From NCBI GenBank assembly GCA_049510055.1, contig JBEKZI010000018.1, positions 1 through 31,219 on the forward strand: a stretch of 31,219 bases of DNA. The letters run 5' to 3'. The notes under the pieces were generated by a model, which saw nothing but the letters and a program-made list of their open reading frames with translations, was not told the DNA's origin and did no database searches. This DNA comes from JALHTV01 sp049510055. Lineage in GTDB: Bacteria > Planctomycetota > Phycisphaerae > SM23-33. Below, piece by piece: positions 22,385-30,857 of this stretch. Position 1 is the first letter of the stretch; every line of letters begins with the position of its first letter. A program made the position numbers and the translations under genes.

Positions 22385-23649
22385 ACGACATCCTCATCAA
22401 AAACGGGCGGGTGATTGACCCGGCCAGCGGGCGGGACGAAGTGGCCGACGTGGCCATCGCCCGCGGCAAGATCGTCCGCGTGGGCAAGATCAAGGCCGCC
22501 GCGCGGCAGACGATCGACGCCAAGGGCTGTATCGTCTGCCCCGGCTTGATCGACGTGCATGTCCACTGCCGCGAGCCCGGCCACGAGGAGGAGGAGACCA
22601 TCGCCACCGCCTCGGCCGCGGCCGTGGCGGGCGGCTTTACGACCATCGTGGCCATGCCCAACACGCACCCGCCGATGGACAACGAGACGGCCGTCCTGTA
22701 CGTGCTCCAGCGGGCCGCCGAGGCGGGGCTGGCGCGGGTGCTGCCCGTCGGCTGCATCACCAAGGGCCGCGAGGGCAAGGAACTGGCCGAGATGGGCTCG
22801 ATGGTGGACGCCGGGGCGGTGGCCTTCAGCGACGACGGCGACGGCGTCGCCAGCAGCGAGCTCATGCACCGGGCCCTTCAGTACGCCGCCATGCTCGGCG
22901 TGCCGCTGATGCAGCACTGTCAGGACGGCGCCCTGGCCGGCGTGATGAACAGCGGCGAGGTGGCCGTGCGGCTGGGACTGGGCGGCATTCCCACCTCGGC
23001 CGAGCAGATCATGCTGCGGCGCGACTTGGAGCTGGTGGAGCGGGTCGGCGCCCGCTACCACGTGCAGCACGTGACCTCCGCCGGCAGCGTGGAGCTGGTT
23101 CGCGACGCCAAGGTCCGCCGCCTGCCCGTCACGGCCGAGGCCACGCCGCATCACCTGCTGCTGACCGACGTGGGGTGCAGCAGCTACGATCCCAATTACA
23201 AGGTCAACCCGCCGCTGCGGTCGGCCGCCGACGTGGAGGCCCTGCGGGCGGGCGTGGCCGACGGCACAATCGACTGCCTGGCCACCGATCACGCCCCGCA
23301 CGCCCAGGAGGAAAAGGAGCTGGAGTTCGGCCTGGCGGCCTTCGGCATCGTCGGCCTGGAGTGCGCGGTGGGGCTGTACGCCAAGGCGCTGGTACAGACG
23401 AAACTGATGGATTGGCCCGGCCTGATCGAGCGGATGACCCTCGGCCCGGCGCGGGCCATCGGCCGGCCGCTGGGCACGCTGGCCGCCGGCGCCGCCGCCG
23501 ACGTGACCCTCATCGACTCCAAGGCCCGCTGGACGGTGGACACCGGCAAGTTCCGCTCCCGCAGCCGCAATTGCCCCTACGACGGCTGGAAGCTTGTGGG
23601 CAGGCCCGTGACCACCATCGTCGGCGGGCAGGTGAAGTTTTCTCTCTAG
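22381..23649 (+). CDS. pyrC: Dihydroorotase (class I, PyrC/AllB type)
   Basis: The 422-residue amidohydrolase has GLIDVHVHCREPGHEEEET (55-73) with metal ligands His60 and His62 and substrate residue Arg64. FSDDGDGV near 145 carries the Asp at the usual bridging position; MQHCQD, ATPHHLLLTD and CLATDHAPHAQEEK follow with the remaining His and Asp ligands. All expected catalytic residues are there, so it should be an active enzyme closing carbamoyl-aspartate to dihydroorotate, rather than a non-catalytic PyrC' partner. It starts by an ATGA overlap with pyrB and ends the pyrRBC unit; the next gene converges on it. Confidence 0.97.
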   Translation: MNDILIKNGRVIDPASGRDEVADVAIARGKIVRVGKIKAAARQTIDAKGCIVCPGLIDVHVHCREPGHEEEETIATASAAAVAGGFTTIVAMPNTHPPMDNETAVLYVLQRAAEAGLARVLPVGCITKGREGKELAEMGSMVDAGAVAFSDDGDGVASSELMHRALQYAAMLGVPLMQHCQDGALAGVMNSGEVAVRLGLGGIPTSAEQIMLRRDLELVERVGARYHVQHVTSAGSVELVRDAKVRRLPVTAEATPHHLLLTDVGCSSYDPNYKVNPPLRSAADVEALRAGVADGTIDCLATDHAPHAQEEKELEFGLAAFGIVGLECAVGLYAKALVQTKLMDWPGLIERMTLGPARAIGRPLGTLAAGAAADVTLIDSKARWTVDTGKFRSRSRNCPYDGWKLVGRPVTTIVGGQVKFSL

Positions 23650-23680
23650 ACTCCAGGGGACGGACGGGGCAGAGTGGGCA

Positions 23681-25111
23681 CTACCTCAAGAAGAAGATCA
23701 CCGTCACCAGCAGGAACAGCGGAATCAGTATCGCGACGCTGTAGAGCATGTAGCCGAAGAAGCTGGGCATTCTGATCCCGCGCTGCTCGGCGATGGTCTT
23801 GACCATGAAATTGGGCCCGTTGCCGATGTACGTGTTGGCGCCCATGAAGACCGCTCCCAGGCTCAGTGCGGCCAGCAGGTCCGTGCGGATGAAGTTGCCG
23901 CCCAGCAGTTGCAGGATGCCGGGCCCGCTGGCGTGGGTGAGCGAATCGGCAATCTGGAAGAACACCAGATACGTCGGGGCGTTGTCCAGGAAGCTGCTGA
24001 GCCCGCCTGCCGCCCAGAAGAACTGCCAGGGGTGGGTCAATCCCAGCGAGGGGCCCTTGGCGTAAAGAAGCTCCAGCGGCGCCTGCATCGTGATGAAAAT
24101 GCCCAGGAACAAGGCCGCCACTTCCGCCATGGCGGAGAACGTGAACTGGTTGGCCCGGCGAATATCTCGTGGCGTGGTGGCCAGGCTCAAGGCCGCCAGG
24201 GCCAGCAGGACCGCCTCACGCAGATGAGCGGGAACGACGAACGACGGCACGAGCGCAAACGATTTGCCTGGAATCAGCAATCCCGCCGCCAGCACCACGC
24301 CCAGCAGATAGATGAAGTTTCTCTTGCCCTTCAAGGCCAGCGGCCGGCGGGTGGCCTCGTCGATCTCGATGTCCTCGGGCTTCTCCCGGCGATACGCGAT
24401 GCAATCCCAAACATAATAGATGAGCACCAGCACGGCCGTCGTGAACGCCCAGGGAAGGGCCAATCGCAGCGTCCAGAGGAACGGCACGCCTCGCAGATAC
24501 CCCAGGAACAAGGGCGGGTCACCGATGGGCAGCAGGCAGCCGCCGATGTTGCACACGATGATGATGAAGAAAATGACCGTGTGGCGGACGTGCCGGCGTT
24601 CGGCGTTTGTGTCCAGCAGCGGCCGAATGAGCAGCATGGCCGCCCCGGTGGTGCCGATGAAGCTGGCCAGGATGCCGCCGATGGTCAGGAACGCCGCATT
24701 GGTCCGCGGATGGGCCGGCAAGTCCCCTTCCAGACGAATGCCTCCGCTGATCGTGTACAAGGCCAGCAGCAGAACGATGAAGGGAATGTACGCCTCGACG
24801 ATGGCGTTCGACAAAACGTGGCGGAGCAACCCCGCCCGGGAGGCAATCTCTCCCCCGACGGCCGGTAACGGATGCAGAAGATAGTAATACAGCAGCGTCA
24901 GTGCGGACAGAACCAGGGCGATCAGGAGCTTGTTGCGATTCAGTTCCCAGAAACGGTGGCAGCGGCGGATCAGCGGCAGGATCGCAATCGCCAGCAGCAT
25001 CAGCACGAACGGCGCGATGGACCACAACGGCGGCGCGTACGTTTGAGCCGCCATACCCAATCCGCATAATCCCGCTATTCGGTGAATTAGCATGTGTCGC
25101 GTCGGGGCCAA
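23681..25111 (-). CDS. NhaD/citrate-type (IT superfamily) sodium:proton antiporter-like transporter
   Basis: The 476-residue protein has about 12 membrane helices in two inverted halves. The first half has ASFIGTTGAAMLLIRP (149-164) and NIGGCLLPIGDPPLFLGY (188-205). The second has GGLSSFLDNAPTYLVFF and GANTYIGNGPNFMVK. These paired loop motifs (TTGA, GDPP, DNAPT, GNGPN) are those of NhaD, ArsB and CitMHS-like proteins that exchange or import ions or carboxylates at the inner membrane. The substrate cannot be read. Met20 may be the true start, since MAAQTYAPPLW leads straight into helix 1; the 19 earlier residues are unremarkable. It diverges from metY over a 152-bp gap. Confidence 0.88.
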   Translation of the reverse strand: MAPTRHMLIHRIAGLCGLGMAAQTYAPPLWSIAPFVLMLLAIAILPLIRRCHRFWELNRNKLLIALVLSALTLLYYYLLHPLPAVGGEIASRAGLLRHVLSNAIVEAYIPFIVLLLALYTISGGIRLEGDLPAHPRTNAAFLTIGGILASFIGTTGAAMLLIRPLLDTNAERRHVRHTVIFFIIIVCNIGGCLLPIGDPPLFLGYLRGVPFLWTLRLALPWAFTTAVLVLIYYVWDCIAYRREKPEDIEIDEATRRPLALKGKRNFIYLLGVVLAAGLLIPGKSFALVPSFVVPAHLREAVLLALAALSLATTPRDIRRANQFTFSAMAEVAALFLGIFITMQAPLELLYAKGPSLGLTHPWQFFWAAGGLSSFLDNAPTYLVFFQIADSLTHASGPGILQLLGGNFIRTDLLAALSLGAVFMGANTYIGNGPNFMVKTIAEQRGIRMPSFFGYMLYSVAILIPLFLLVTVIFFLR

Positions 25112-25221
25112 TTATTGCGGCGCAGGGAGCGGCGGGCAACCATTCAGTAGCCTTAGCTCATTCTTCACGTCGTTTCGCCTTGTGAGCCAGCCTCTCTTGG
25201 CGTTATGCTTATGGGCTTAAA

Positions 25222-25244
25222 GCCAAGGGGACATTTCCCCTGGC
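25222..25244 (+). promoter_or_regulatory. Hairpin just upstream of the metY ribosome site
   Basis: GCC (25222-25224), a bulged A, AGGGGA (25226-25231), loop CATT, TCCCCT and GGC (25242-25244) make a nine-pair stem ending eight bases before the AGGAG at 25254-25258. It could affect metY translation or be an intergenic repeat. No SAM riboswitch fold was recognised. Confidence 0.5.
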
Positions 25245-25263
25245 CGGTCTCATAGGAGAACCC

Positions 25264-26562
25264 ATGACCGAAAAGAAAAAACTTGGCCTCGGCACGCGGG
25301 CGTTGCACGCCGGGCAGCAGGACGACCCATCCACGCACGCCCGGGCGGTGCCCATCTACGCCACCGCCAGCTACAACTTCACCGGCACCGAGCACGCCGC
25401 GAACCTGTTCGCGCTGAAGGAATTCGGCAATATCTACTCGCGGCTGATGAATCCGACGTGCGACGTGTTGGAGAAGCGCCTGGCCGCGCTGGACGGCGGC
25501 GTGGGCGGGCTCGCCCTGGCGAGCGGCATGGCCGCCATCACCGCGGCCGTATGCACGCTGGCGCACAGCGGGCAGAACATACTCTCCGCCACCAGCCTCT
25601 ACGGCGGCACCTGGACGCTGTTCACCCAGACGTTCAAGAAGCTGGGCATCGAGGTGCGGTTCTTCGACCCCGATCACCCGGAGGAAATCGACCGCCTGGC
25701 CGACGACCGCACGCGGTGCGTGTACATCGAGAGCATCGGCAACCCCAAGAACGACGTGCCGGACTTCGCCGCCCTCGCTAAGGCGGCCCATCGCCGCGGC
25801 CTGCCGCTGATCGTGGACAACACCGTGCCCACGCCGTTCCTGCTGCGCCCCATCGAGCATGGGGCCGACGTCGTGGTGTATTCCACCACCAAGTACCTCG
25901 GCGGCCACGGCGTGCACGTCGGCGGCGCCATCGTGGATGGCGGCACGTTCCCCTGGGCCAAAGACCCCCAGCGGTGGCCCGAGTTCTGCGCGCCCGACGA
26001 GGCCTACCACGGCATCGTCTTCGCCAAGGCCTTCGGCAACCTTGCGTACATCCTCCACATTCGCACGCACTGGCTGCGCGACACCGGCGGCTGCATGAGC
26101 CCGTTCGCCGCGTTCCTGTTCCTGCTGGGCGTCGAGACGCTGCACGTCCGCATGCCGCGGCACTGCCAGAACGCCCTGGCCGTCGCGCAATGGCTGCGCA
26201 AGCATCCGGCCGTCCAGTGGGTGAACTACCCCGGCCTGGAAGATCACCCCCACCACGCCCACGCGGCCAAGTACATGCCCGACGGCGCCGGGGCGATCAT
26301 CGGTTTCGGCATCAAGGGCGGCAAGGCGGCCGGCGCGAAGTTCATCAATGCCGTTCGCCTGGCCAGCCACCTGGCCAACATCGGCGACGCCAAGACGCTG
26401 GTCATCCACCCGGCCTCCACCACGCATCAGCAGCTCACCGAGGCAGAGCAGCAGGCCACCGGCGTCAGCCCGGAGTACATCCGCCTGTGCGTGGGCATCG
26501 AGGACCTGGCCGACATCCAGGCCGACCTGGACCAGGCCCTGGCCGCCTCGCAAAAGCCCTAG
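25264..26562 (+). CDS. metY: O-acetylhomoserine sulfhydrylase (PLP enzyme)
   Basis: The 432-residue protein has the length and opening of the MetY branch of the Cys/Met metabolism PLP family: LGTRALHAGQQDDPSTHARAV, given here for HAGQ-DP. Further signs are FGNIYSRLMNPTCDVLEKRL, ALASGMAAI, SLYGGTWTLF and the PLP lysine in VVVYSTTKYLGGHG (Lys210). It makes homocysteine from O-acetylhomoserine and sulfide, a direct sulfhydrylation route to methionine. AGGAGAACCC sits before the ATG. MetX, the acetyl donor enzyme, is not in the window. The next gene follows after 21 bp with its own strong ribosome site. Confidence 0.95.
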   Translation: MTEKKKLGLGTRALHAGQQDDPSTHARAVPIYATASYNFTGTEHAANLFALKEFGNIYSRLMNPTCDVLEKRLAALDGGVGGLALASGMAAITAAVCTLAHSGQNILSATSLYGGTWTLFTQTFKKLGIEVRFFDPDHPEEIDRLADDRTRCVYIESIGNPKNDVPDFAALAKAAHRRGLPLIVDNTVPTPFLLRPIEHGADVVVYSTTKYLGGHGVHVGGAIVDGGTFPWAKDPQRWPEFCAPDEAYHGIVFAKAFGNLAYILHIRTHWLRDTGGCMSPFAAFLFLLGVETLHVRMPRHCQNALAVAQWLRKHPAVQWVNYPGLEDHPHHAHAAKYMPDGAGAIIGFGIKGGKAAGAKFINAVRLASHLANIGDAKTLVIHPASTTHQQLTEAEQQATGVSPEYIRLCVGIEDLADIQADLDQALAASQKP

Positions 26563-26583
26563 CGCCGCCATGGAGGGGCAAGG

Positions 26584-27516
26584 ATGAAGCTCGCCACATA
26601 TATCTTTCGCGGTACGCCGTCGTTCGGCATCGTCACCGAGCGCGGGATCTGCGATGCGCCGGCCTGCTGGCCGGACGGCCCTGCCAGCATTCTGGAGGCT
26701 CTGGAGGGCGGCGGGGCCGCGATGAGGCAATTGGCGGAGTTGCCGGCCCGCTGCGAAAACTTCATTCCGCTGGCCGACGTGCGCCTGCTGGCGCCGATTC
26801 CCAATCCGCCCAAGCTGCTAGGCCTGGCCGTCAACTACCTGGAGCATCATCGCGAGCTGGACCGCGGCCAGGACATGCCGGACGATCCGAAGCTGACGAC
26901 CACCCCCCGGCCGTTCCTGATGCCCGCCACGGCCGTGGCCAATCCGGGCGACGAGATTCCCTGGCCGGCCTACAGCCGCCAGATCGACTACGAGATCGAG
27001 CTGGCCGTGGTGATCGGCAGCCGGGCCAAGGACGTCTCCCCCCAGGCCGCCGGTCATCACATCGCCGGCTACACCATCGCCAACGACGTCTCCGCTCGAA
27101 GCGCCACCTTCGCCCAGGGCCGGGCCCAAAGGCCGCGCGACGAATTCTTCGACTGGCTGCACGGCAAGTGGGCCGACGGATTCTGCCCGCTGGGGCCCTG
27201 GCTGGTGACGGCCGACGAAATGGGCGACGTCCGCGACCTGGAGTTGGAACTGACCGTCAACGGCGCGACGCGGCAGAAGGCCCGCACGTCGGCGATGATC
27301 TTCGACGCCTACGAGACCGTCTCGTTTTGCAGCCACCTGATGACGCTGCTGCCGGGCGACGTCATCGCCACCGGCACGCCCTCGGGCGTCGGCGCCGCCG
27401 ACGGGCGGTTCCTGGCCGCCGGCGACGTCATCACCTGCCGGATTGAAAAAATCGGCGAGTTGACCAACACGCTGGGCAAACCGCCGAAATCCTTTTACAC
27501 TCCATGCCGCACCTGA
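26584..27516 (+). CDS. Fumarylacetoacetate hydrolase family protein
   Basis: The 310-residue protein has an N-terminal small domain (1-70) and an FAH catalytic domain (about 76-305). Metal and active-site segments are IDYEIELAVVIG (134-145; Glu137, Glu139) and ANDVSAR (166-172; Asp168), with GPWLVTADE and GDVIATGTPSGVG toward the end. Family members cleave or decarboxylate 2-oxo acids such as fumarylpyruvate, acylpyruvates, oxaloacetate or 2-hydroxyhepta-2,4-dienedioate; which one applies cannot be told. GGAGGGG precedes the ATG. It follows metY and precedes a secreted phosphoesterase by 14 bp. A catabolic cluster is not evident, so a house-cleaning acylpyruvase role is possible. Confidence 0.93.
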   Translation: MKLATYIFRGTPSFGIVTERGICDAPACWPDGPASILEALEGGGAAMRQLAELPARCENFIPLADVRLLAPIPNPPKLLGLAVNYLEHHRELDRGQDMPDDPKLTTTPRPFLMPATAVANPGDEIPWPAYSRQIDYEIELAVVIGSRAKDVSPQAAGHHIAGYTIANDVSARSATFAQGRAQRPRDEFFDWLHGKWADGFCPLGPWLVTADEMGDVRDLELELTVNGATRQKARTSAMIFDAYETVSFCSHLMTLLPGDVIATGTPSGVGAADGRFLAAGDVITCRIEKIGELTNTLGKPPKSFYTPCRT

Positions 27517-27530
27517 ACCAGGAGCACCCT

Positions 27531-29210
27531 ATGTCCCGCAATGTTTTCCTCATCCTCAAGCTTCTGACGCTCGCCTTCGTCGCGTCGGTCGCCTGGGGCC
27601 AGACCGCCACGACCTCACCGGCCACCAGATCGACCGAGCCCGCCGCAAGCCAGCCAGCGGAACTGCTGGCCGGGGCGATCTGGCAATACAGCGCCGACGG
27701 CGGCGCGACGTTCTCATCCCAGTGGCCGGCGGAGGCAACCGGCAAAGTGTCCATGATCGCCAAGGCGGGGTTTCAGGCCGGCGACATGGCCGGTTGCCAA
27801 GCGCTGGAGCTGACGCACAATCTGGATCCAAAGTCCAACCCCGTTTTCACCATCAACGGCAAGACCCTCGAAGGGCCCAAGGAGTTGCCGGCGGTCACCT
27901 TTCGGACTTTTCCGGCGATACCCCCCAACATCGTCGTCCAGGGAAACAACGTCCTGACGATCACCTGGCAGCCGATACAAGCCGCGACCTCGCAGCCCGC
28001 CGCGTCGAAGCCGCCGCAATTCTCGCTGACGGCCCTGCGGGCCGGCGACTTGAAGGTCGTCACCGGGCCGATCCTGGGGGCGCGCGGAGACGATTACATC
28101 ACCGTCTCCTGCCGCACGAACATGCCGGCCAAGGTCACGGTGCGCCTGATGGGCGGTTTCTCGAACCGTCACTCCACCCCCATCCGGGCCGGAACCATCA
28201 TGACGTGGCAGGAGTTCACCAAGACCTCACCGCCTGGCCTATTTTCTCAACTCCGCCTGGAGGGCCTGCGGGGCATGGGCACGGCGACGTACCAACTCCA
28301 AATCGAGACGCCTGACGGCGCGGGGAAAATCGAATCGGGGCCGTGGTCCATCGCCCCTTTGACGGAAGGACGCCAGGGCCTCCAGTTCGTGGCCATGGGC
28401 GACAACCGCACGAATCCGGGCAACTGGGCCCTGGTGGCCGCCGCCGCCCTGAAGGCCCGCCCCCAATTCGTCATCCACACCGGCGACCTGGTGGAGCGCG
28501 GCTTGCAGGACTGGCGATGGAACGAGGAACTCTTCGACCCGGCCGCCGTGCTGCTGTCCACCGTGCCGACGTTCGCCGTGCCAGGCAACCACGAGGGAGG
28601 TTCTCCCATCACGGCCCTGCTGTTCGCCGTCCCCCCCGACGGGACGCCGACGTGCTGGCAGCAGACGATCGGACCGGTGCAACTGATCGGCATCGACGGC
28701 GCGGCGGACTGGTCCGCCGGCAGCGAAAACGTCCGGTGGCTGGAAAGCGTGCTGGCGGCCTCCAAGACCAAATTCATCTTCCTCATCAGCCACTACCCCG
28801 CCTGGAGTTCCGGTCCGCACGAGACGCTCGACGCCGAAGGCCAGCCCAAGGAGCGTCCCACGCGCGAAGGTCAGGCGGTCCTGTGGCCGCTGCTGGTCAA
28901 GTACAAGGCCACGGCCATGATCTCCGGGCACGATCACTTCTACGAGCGGAGCGAGCCGCCTGGCGGCGTGACCATGATCGTCACCGGCGGCGCCGGCGCG
29001 CCGCTCTACAAGCCGGTGGCAAACGCCAAGGCGCAGAATCCTTATTCCAAGATTGTTTCATCGAACCTGCATTACTGCCTGTTCACCGTCGAGGACGATC
29101 GATGCACGATGCAGGCGTTCACGCCGACCGGCGAGGTGCTCGACACGCAGGTCTGGTCCGCCCGCTCCGTCGAAGGCGCAGCCTTGACCACCGCACCGGC
29201 CGCCCAGTAA
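27531..29210 (+). CDS. Exported metallophosphoesterase with purple-acid-phosphatase-like layout
   Basis: The ATG at 27531, behind AGGAGCACCCT, begins a Sec signal peptide (MSRNVFLILKLLTLAFVASV; likely cut after AWGQ). The frame opening at 27504 would add nine residues before it. The 559-residue product has a Thr/Ala/Ser-rich linker, two probable beta domains (about 40-280), and a calcineurin-like domain from about 282: VAMGDNRTN, IHTGDLVERG, VPGNHEGG, LISHYPAWSS and MISGHDHFYER. All metal motifs are present. The beta domain before the catalytic domain (VTVRLMGGFSNRH, TYQLQIETPDGAG) recalls purple acid phosphatases. It probably cleaves phosphate esters in the periplasm; the substrate is unknown. 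Confidence 0.9.
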   Translation: MSRNVFLILKLLTLAFVASVAWGQTATTSPATRSTEPAASQPAELLAGAIWQYSADGGATFSSQWPAEATGKVSMIAKAGFQAGDMAGCQALELTHNLDPKSNPVFTINGKTLEGPKELPAVTFRTFPAIPPNIVVQGNNVLTITWQPIQAATSQPAASKPPQFSLTALRAGDLKVVTGPILGARGDDYITVSCRTNMPAKVTVRLMGGFSNRHSTPIRAGTIMTWQEFTKTSPPGLFSQLRLEGLRGMGTATYQLQIETPDGAGKIESGPWSIAPLTEGRQGLQFVAMGDNRTNPGNWALVAAAALKARPQFVIHTGDLVERGLQDWRWNEELFDPAAVLLSTVPTFAVPGNHEGGSPITALLFAVPPDGTPTCWQQTIGPVQLIGIDGAADWSAGSENVRWLESVLAASKTKFIFLISHYPAWSSGPHETLDAEGQPKERPTREGQAVLWPLLVKYKATAMISGHDHFYERSEPPGGVTMIVTGGAGAPLYKPVANAKAQNPYSKIVSSNLHYCLFTVEDDRCTMQAFTPTGEVLDTQVWSARSVEGAALTTAPAAQ

Positions 29211-29221
29211 CCTCTGCTCCA

Positions 29222-30004
29222 ATGACCCATTCGCCCAAAGACCCGCCGCCCCTTCGACAAGCTCAGGACAAAGTGGCCGCCGACGCACCGGCCGCTGAGG
29301 CGGCGCCAGCCCATGGCGCCGCGGCCAGGGAACTGGACGCCTCCGAGACGGCCGCGACCGTCGAGGCCATCCTGTTCACCAGCGACAGTCCCCTCTCGGC
29401 CGCCCGCATCGCCGAGGTGGCCGCCTTGTCGGGGCAGCGCGCGGTCAAGGACGCCGTCGCCCTGCTGAACGCCCGCTACCAGCGCGACGGGGCGGCGTTT
29501 CGCATCGAGGCCATCGCCGGCGGCTACCAGATGCTCACACTGCCGGCCTACCGCGACGTGATCGCCAGGCTGATGCGCGACCGCAGCGAATCGCGCCTCA
29601 GCCAGGCCGCGATGGAGACGCTGGCCATCGTCGCCTATCGCCAGCCGATCCTGCGGGCCGACATCGAGTCCATCCGCGGTGTGGCGTGCGGCGAGGTGCT
29701 CCGCGGCCTGCTGGAACGCCAACTCATCCGCATCACCGGCCGGGCCGAGGTCCTCGGCCGGCCCATGCTCTACGGCACCACGCGACGGTTCCTGGAAACC
29801 TTCGGCCTGGGGGGCCTGGACGACCTGCCCAAGGTGGAAGAACTCCGCACCGGCGCGACGGCGTCTCGCCCTGAGCTTATCGAAGGGGCCGCGCCCCCGG
29901 CACCTGCTACGGCTGAGCCAAGCCCTGTCGCGGAAAATCAAAGCGGTCAAACATCCCCGACCCCACAGGATCAGACGCCGGCCGGCCCAGCCTCTGAACC
30001 CTAG
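29222..30004 (+). CDS. scpB: Segregation and condensation protein B
   Basis: The 260-residue protein contains the ScpB double winged-helix core (about 38-210): VEAILFTSDSPLSAARIAEV, quoted for AILF-PLS, then LSQAAMETLAIVAYRQPI, EIESIRGV-like DIESIRGVACGEVLRGLLER in short landmarks, GRPMLYGTTRRFLETFGL and LDDLPKV. ScpB joins ScpA and SMC to organise the chromosome. Tails of about 37 residues at the N-terminus and 50 at the C-terminus are Ala/Pro-rich and are not part of the fold. Each tail contains one copy of an inverted DNA repeat. scpA is not in the window. No strong ribosome site precedes the ATG, which lies 11 bp after the phosphoesterase stop. Confidence 0.93.
   Translation: MTHSPKDPPPLRQAQDKVAADAPAAEAAPAHGAAARELDASETAATVEAILFTSDSPLSAARIAEVAALSGQRAVKDAVALLNARYQRDGAAFRIEAIAGGYQMLTLPAYRDVIARLMRDRSESRLSQAAMETLAIVAYRQPILRADIESIRGVACGEVLRGLLERQLIRITGRAEVLGRPMLYGTTRRFLETFGLGGLDDLPKVEELRTGATASRPELIEGAAPPAPATAEPSPVAENQSGQTSPTPQDQTPAGPASEP
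29248..29267. repeat. Dispersed palindrome-family repeat, copy A, inside scpB
   Basis: GCCCCTTCGACAAGCTCAGG. This sequence type is a known dispersed repeat in many GC-rich bacterial genomes. It encodes part of the N-terminal tail of ScpB (PPLRQAQD). Its inverted partner is at 29870-29889, with one mismatch. Confidence 0.8.
29870..29889. repeat. Dispersed palindrome-family repeat, copy B (inverted), inside scpB
   Basis: CCTGAGCTTATCGAAGGGGC is the reverse complement of copy A at 19 of 20 positions. It encodes PELIEGA in the C-terminal tail of ScpB, outside the conserved winged-helix core. Confidence 0.8.
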
Positions 30005-30043
30005 GCCTTTCGCTGGCCGCCAAAAGTTCTTAGGATTTCCCCG

Positions 30044-30841
30044 ATGCGCATCATTGTTCCCATCAAGCAGGTGCCGGAGACCAGCGCCGTCAAGATGGAC
30101 GAGGCCACCGGCACGATGATCCGCGAGGGCGTCGAGGCCATCGTCAACCCGCTGGACCTGTACGCCATCGAGACCGCATTGGTCCTCCGCGAACAATACG
30201 GCGGCGAGGTCACGGTCGTCTCGATGGGCCCGCCCAAGGCCGACCGGGCCGTCCGCGAGGCCATCGCCATGGGTTGCGACCGCGGCGTGCTGCTCTCCGA
30301 CAAGGCCTTCGCCGGCAGCGATACCTGGGCCACCAGCTACGCCCTGGCCGGTGCGATCCGCAAGCTGGGGACGTTCGACCTGGTCATTTGCGGCGAGCGG
30401 GCCACCGACGGCGACACCGGCCAAGTCGGCCCGGGCCTCGCCTCGTTCCTGGACCTGCCCGTGGCGACGTACGTCGGCAAGATTGAATCGGCCGCCGACG
30501 GGCACGTCCGCGTGCACCGGCTCGTCGAGGATGGCCACGAGGTGCTGGACGTCGCCCTCCCGGCCGTGCTGACCGTCGTAAAGGCCATCGCCTCCCCGCG
30601 CCTGCCCACCTTGCACGGCAAGCGACGGGCCAAGGCGGCCCAAGTTCCCGTGTGGGTGCCCAAGGATTTGGCCCTGGACGCATCCAAACTGGGCCTGGAA
30701 GGCTCACCCACGCGCGTGGTGAAAATCTTCAAACCCAAGATAACCCGCCAGTGCCAAAAGCTCCTCGCCGGCGACGAACAAGCCGTCGCGGCGGCCGTGG
30801 ACAAGCTGGTGGCGTTCCTTCGGGCCAAGGCGTTACTGTAA
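30044..30841 (+). CDS. etfB: Electron transfer flavoprotein, beta subunit
   Basis: The 265-residue protein begins MRIIVPIKQVPET and has NPLDLYAIETAL, VVSMGPPKADRAVREAIAMG, DLVICGERATDGDTGQVGPG, with the DGDTGQVGP nucleotide-binding loop, and a C-terminal AVLTVVKAIASPRLPTLHGK region. ETF is a cytoplasmic FAD/AMP protein that carries electrons from dehydrogenases; some ETFs bifurcate electrons. Which class this is cannot be settled without the full alpha subunit. etfA follows after 16 bp, the standard order. The 39-bp gap after scpB has no clear promoter. Confidence 0.97.
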   Translation: MRIIVPIKQVPETSAVKMDEATGTMIREGVEAIVNPLDLYAIETALVLREQYGGEVTVVSMGPPKADRAVREAIAMGCDRGVLLSDKAFAGSDTWATSYALAGAIRKLGTFDLVICGERATDGDTGQVGPGLASFLDLPVATYVGKIESAADGHVRVHRLVEDGHEVLDVALPAVLTVVKAIASPRLPTLHGKRRAKAAQVPVWVPKDLALDASKLGLEGSPTRVVKIFKPKITRQCQKLLAGDEQAVAAAVDKLVAFLRAKALL

Positions 30842-30857
30842 CCCATCGGAGAACACT

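Noticed and set aside
20845..23301. An 818-codon minus-strand open frame opposite pyrR-pyrB-pyrC
   Set aside because: Antisense to three enzymes with intact catalytic motifs; no family likeness.
25112..25263. SAM riboswitch before metY
   Set aside because: None of the SAM-I, SAM-II or SAM-IV core features could be found; only a simple bulged hairpin is visible.
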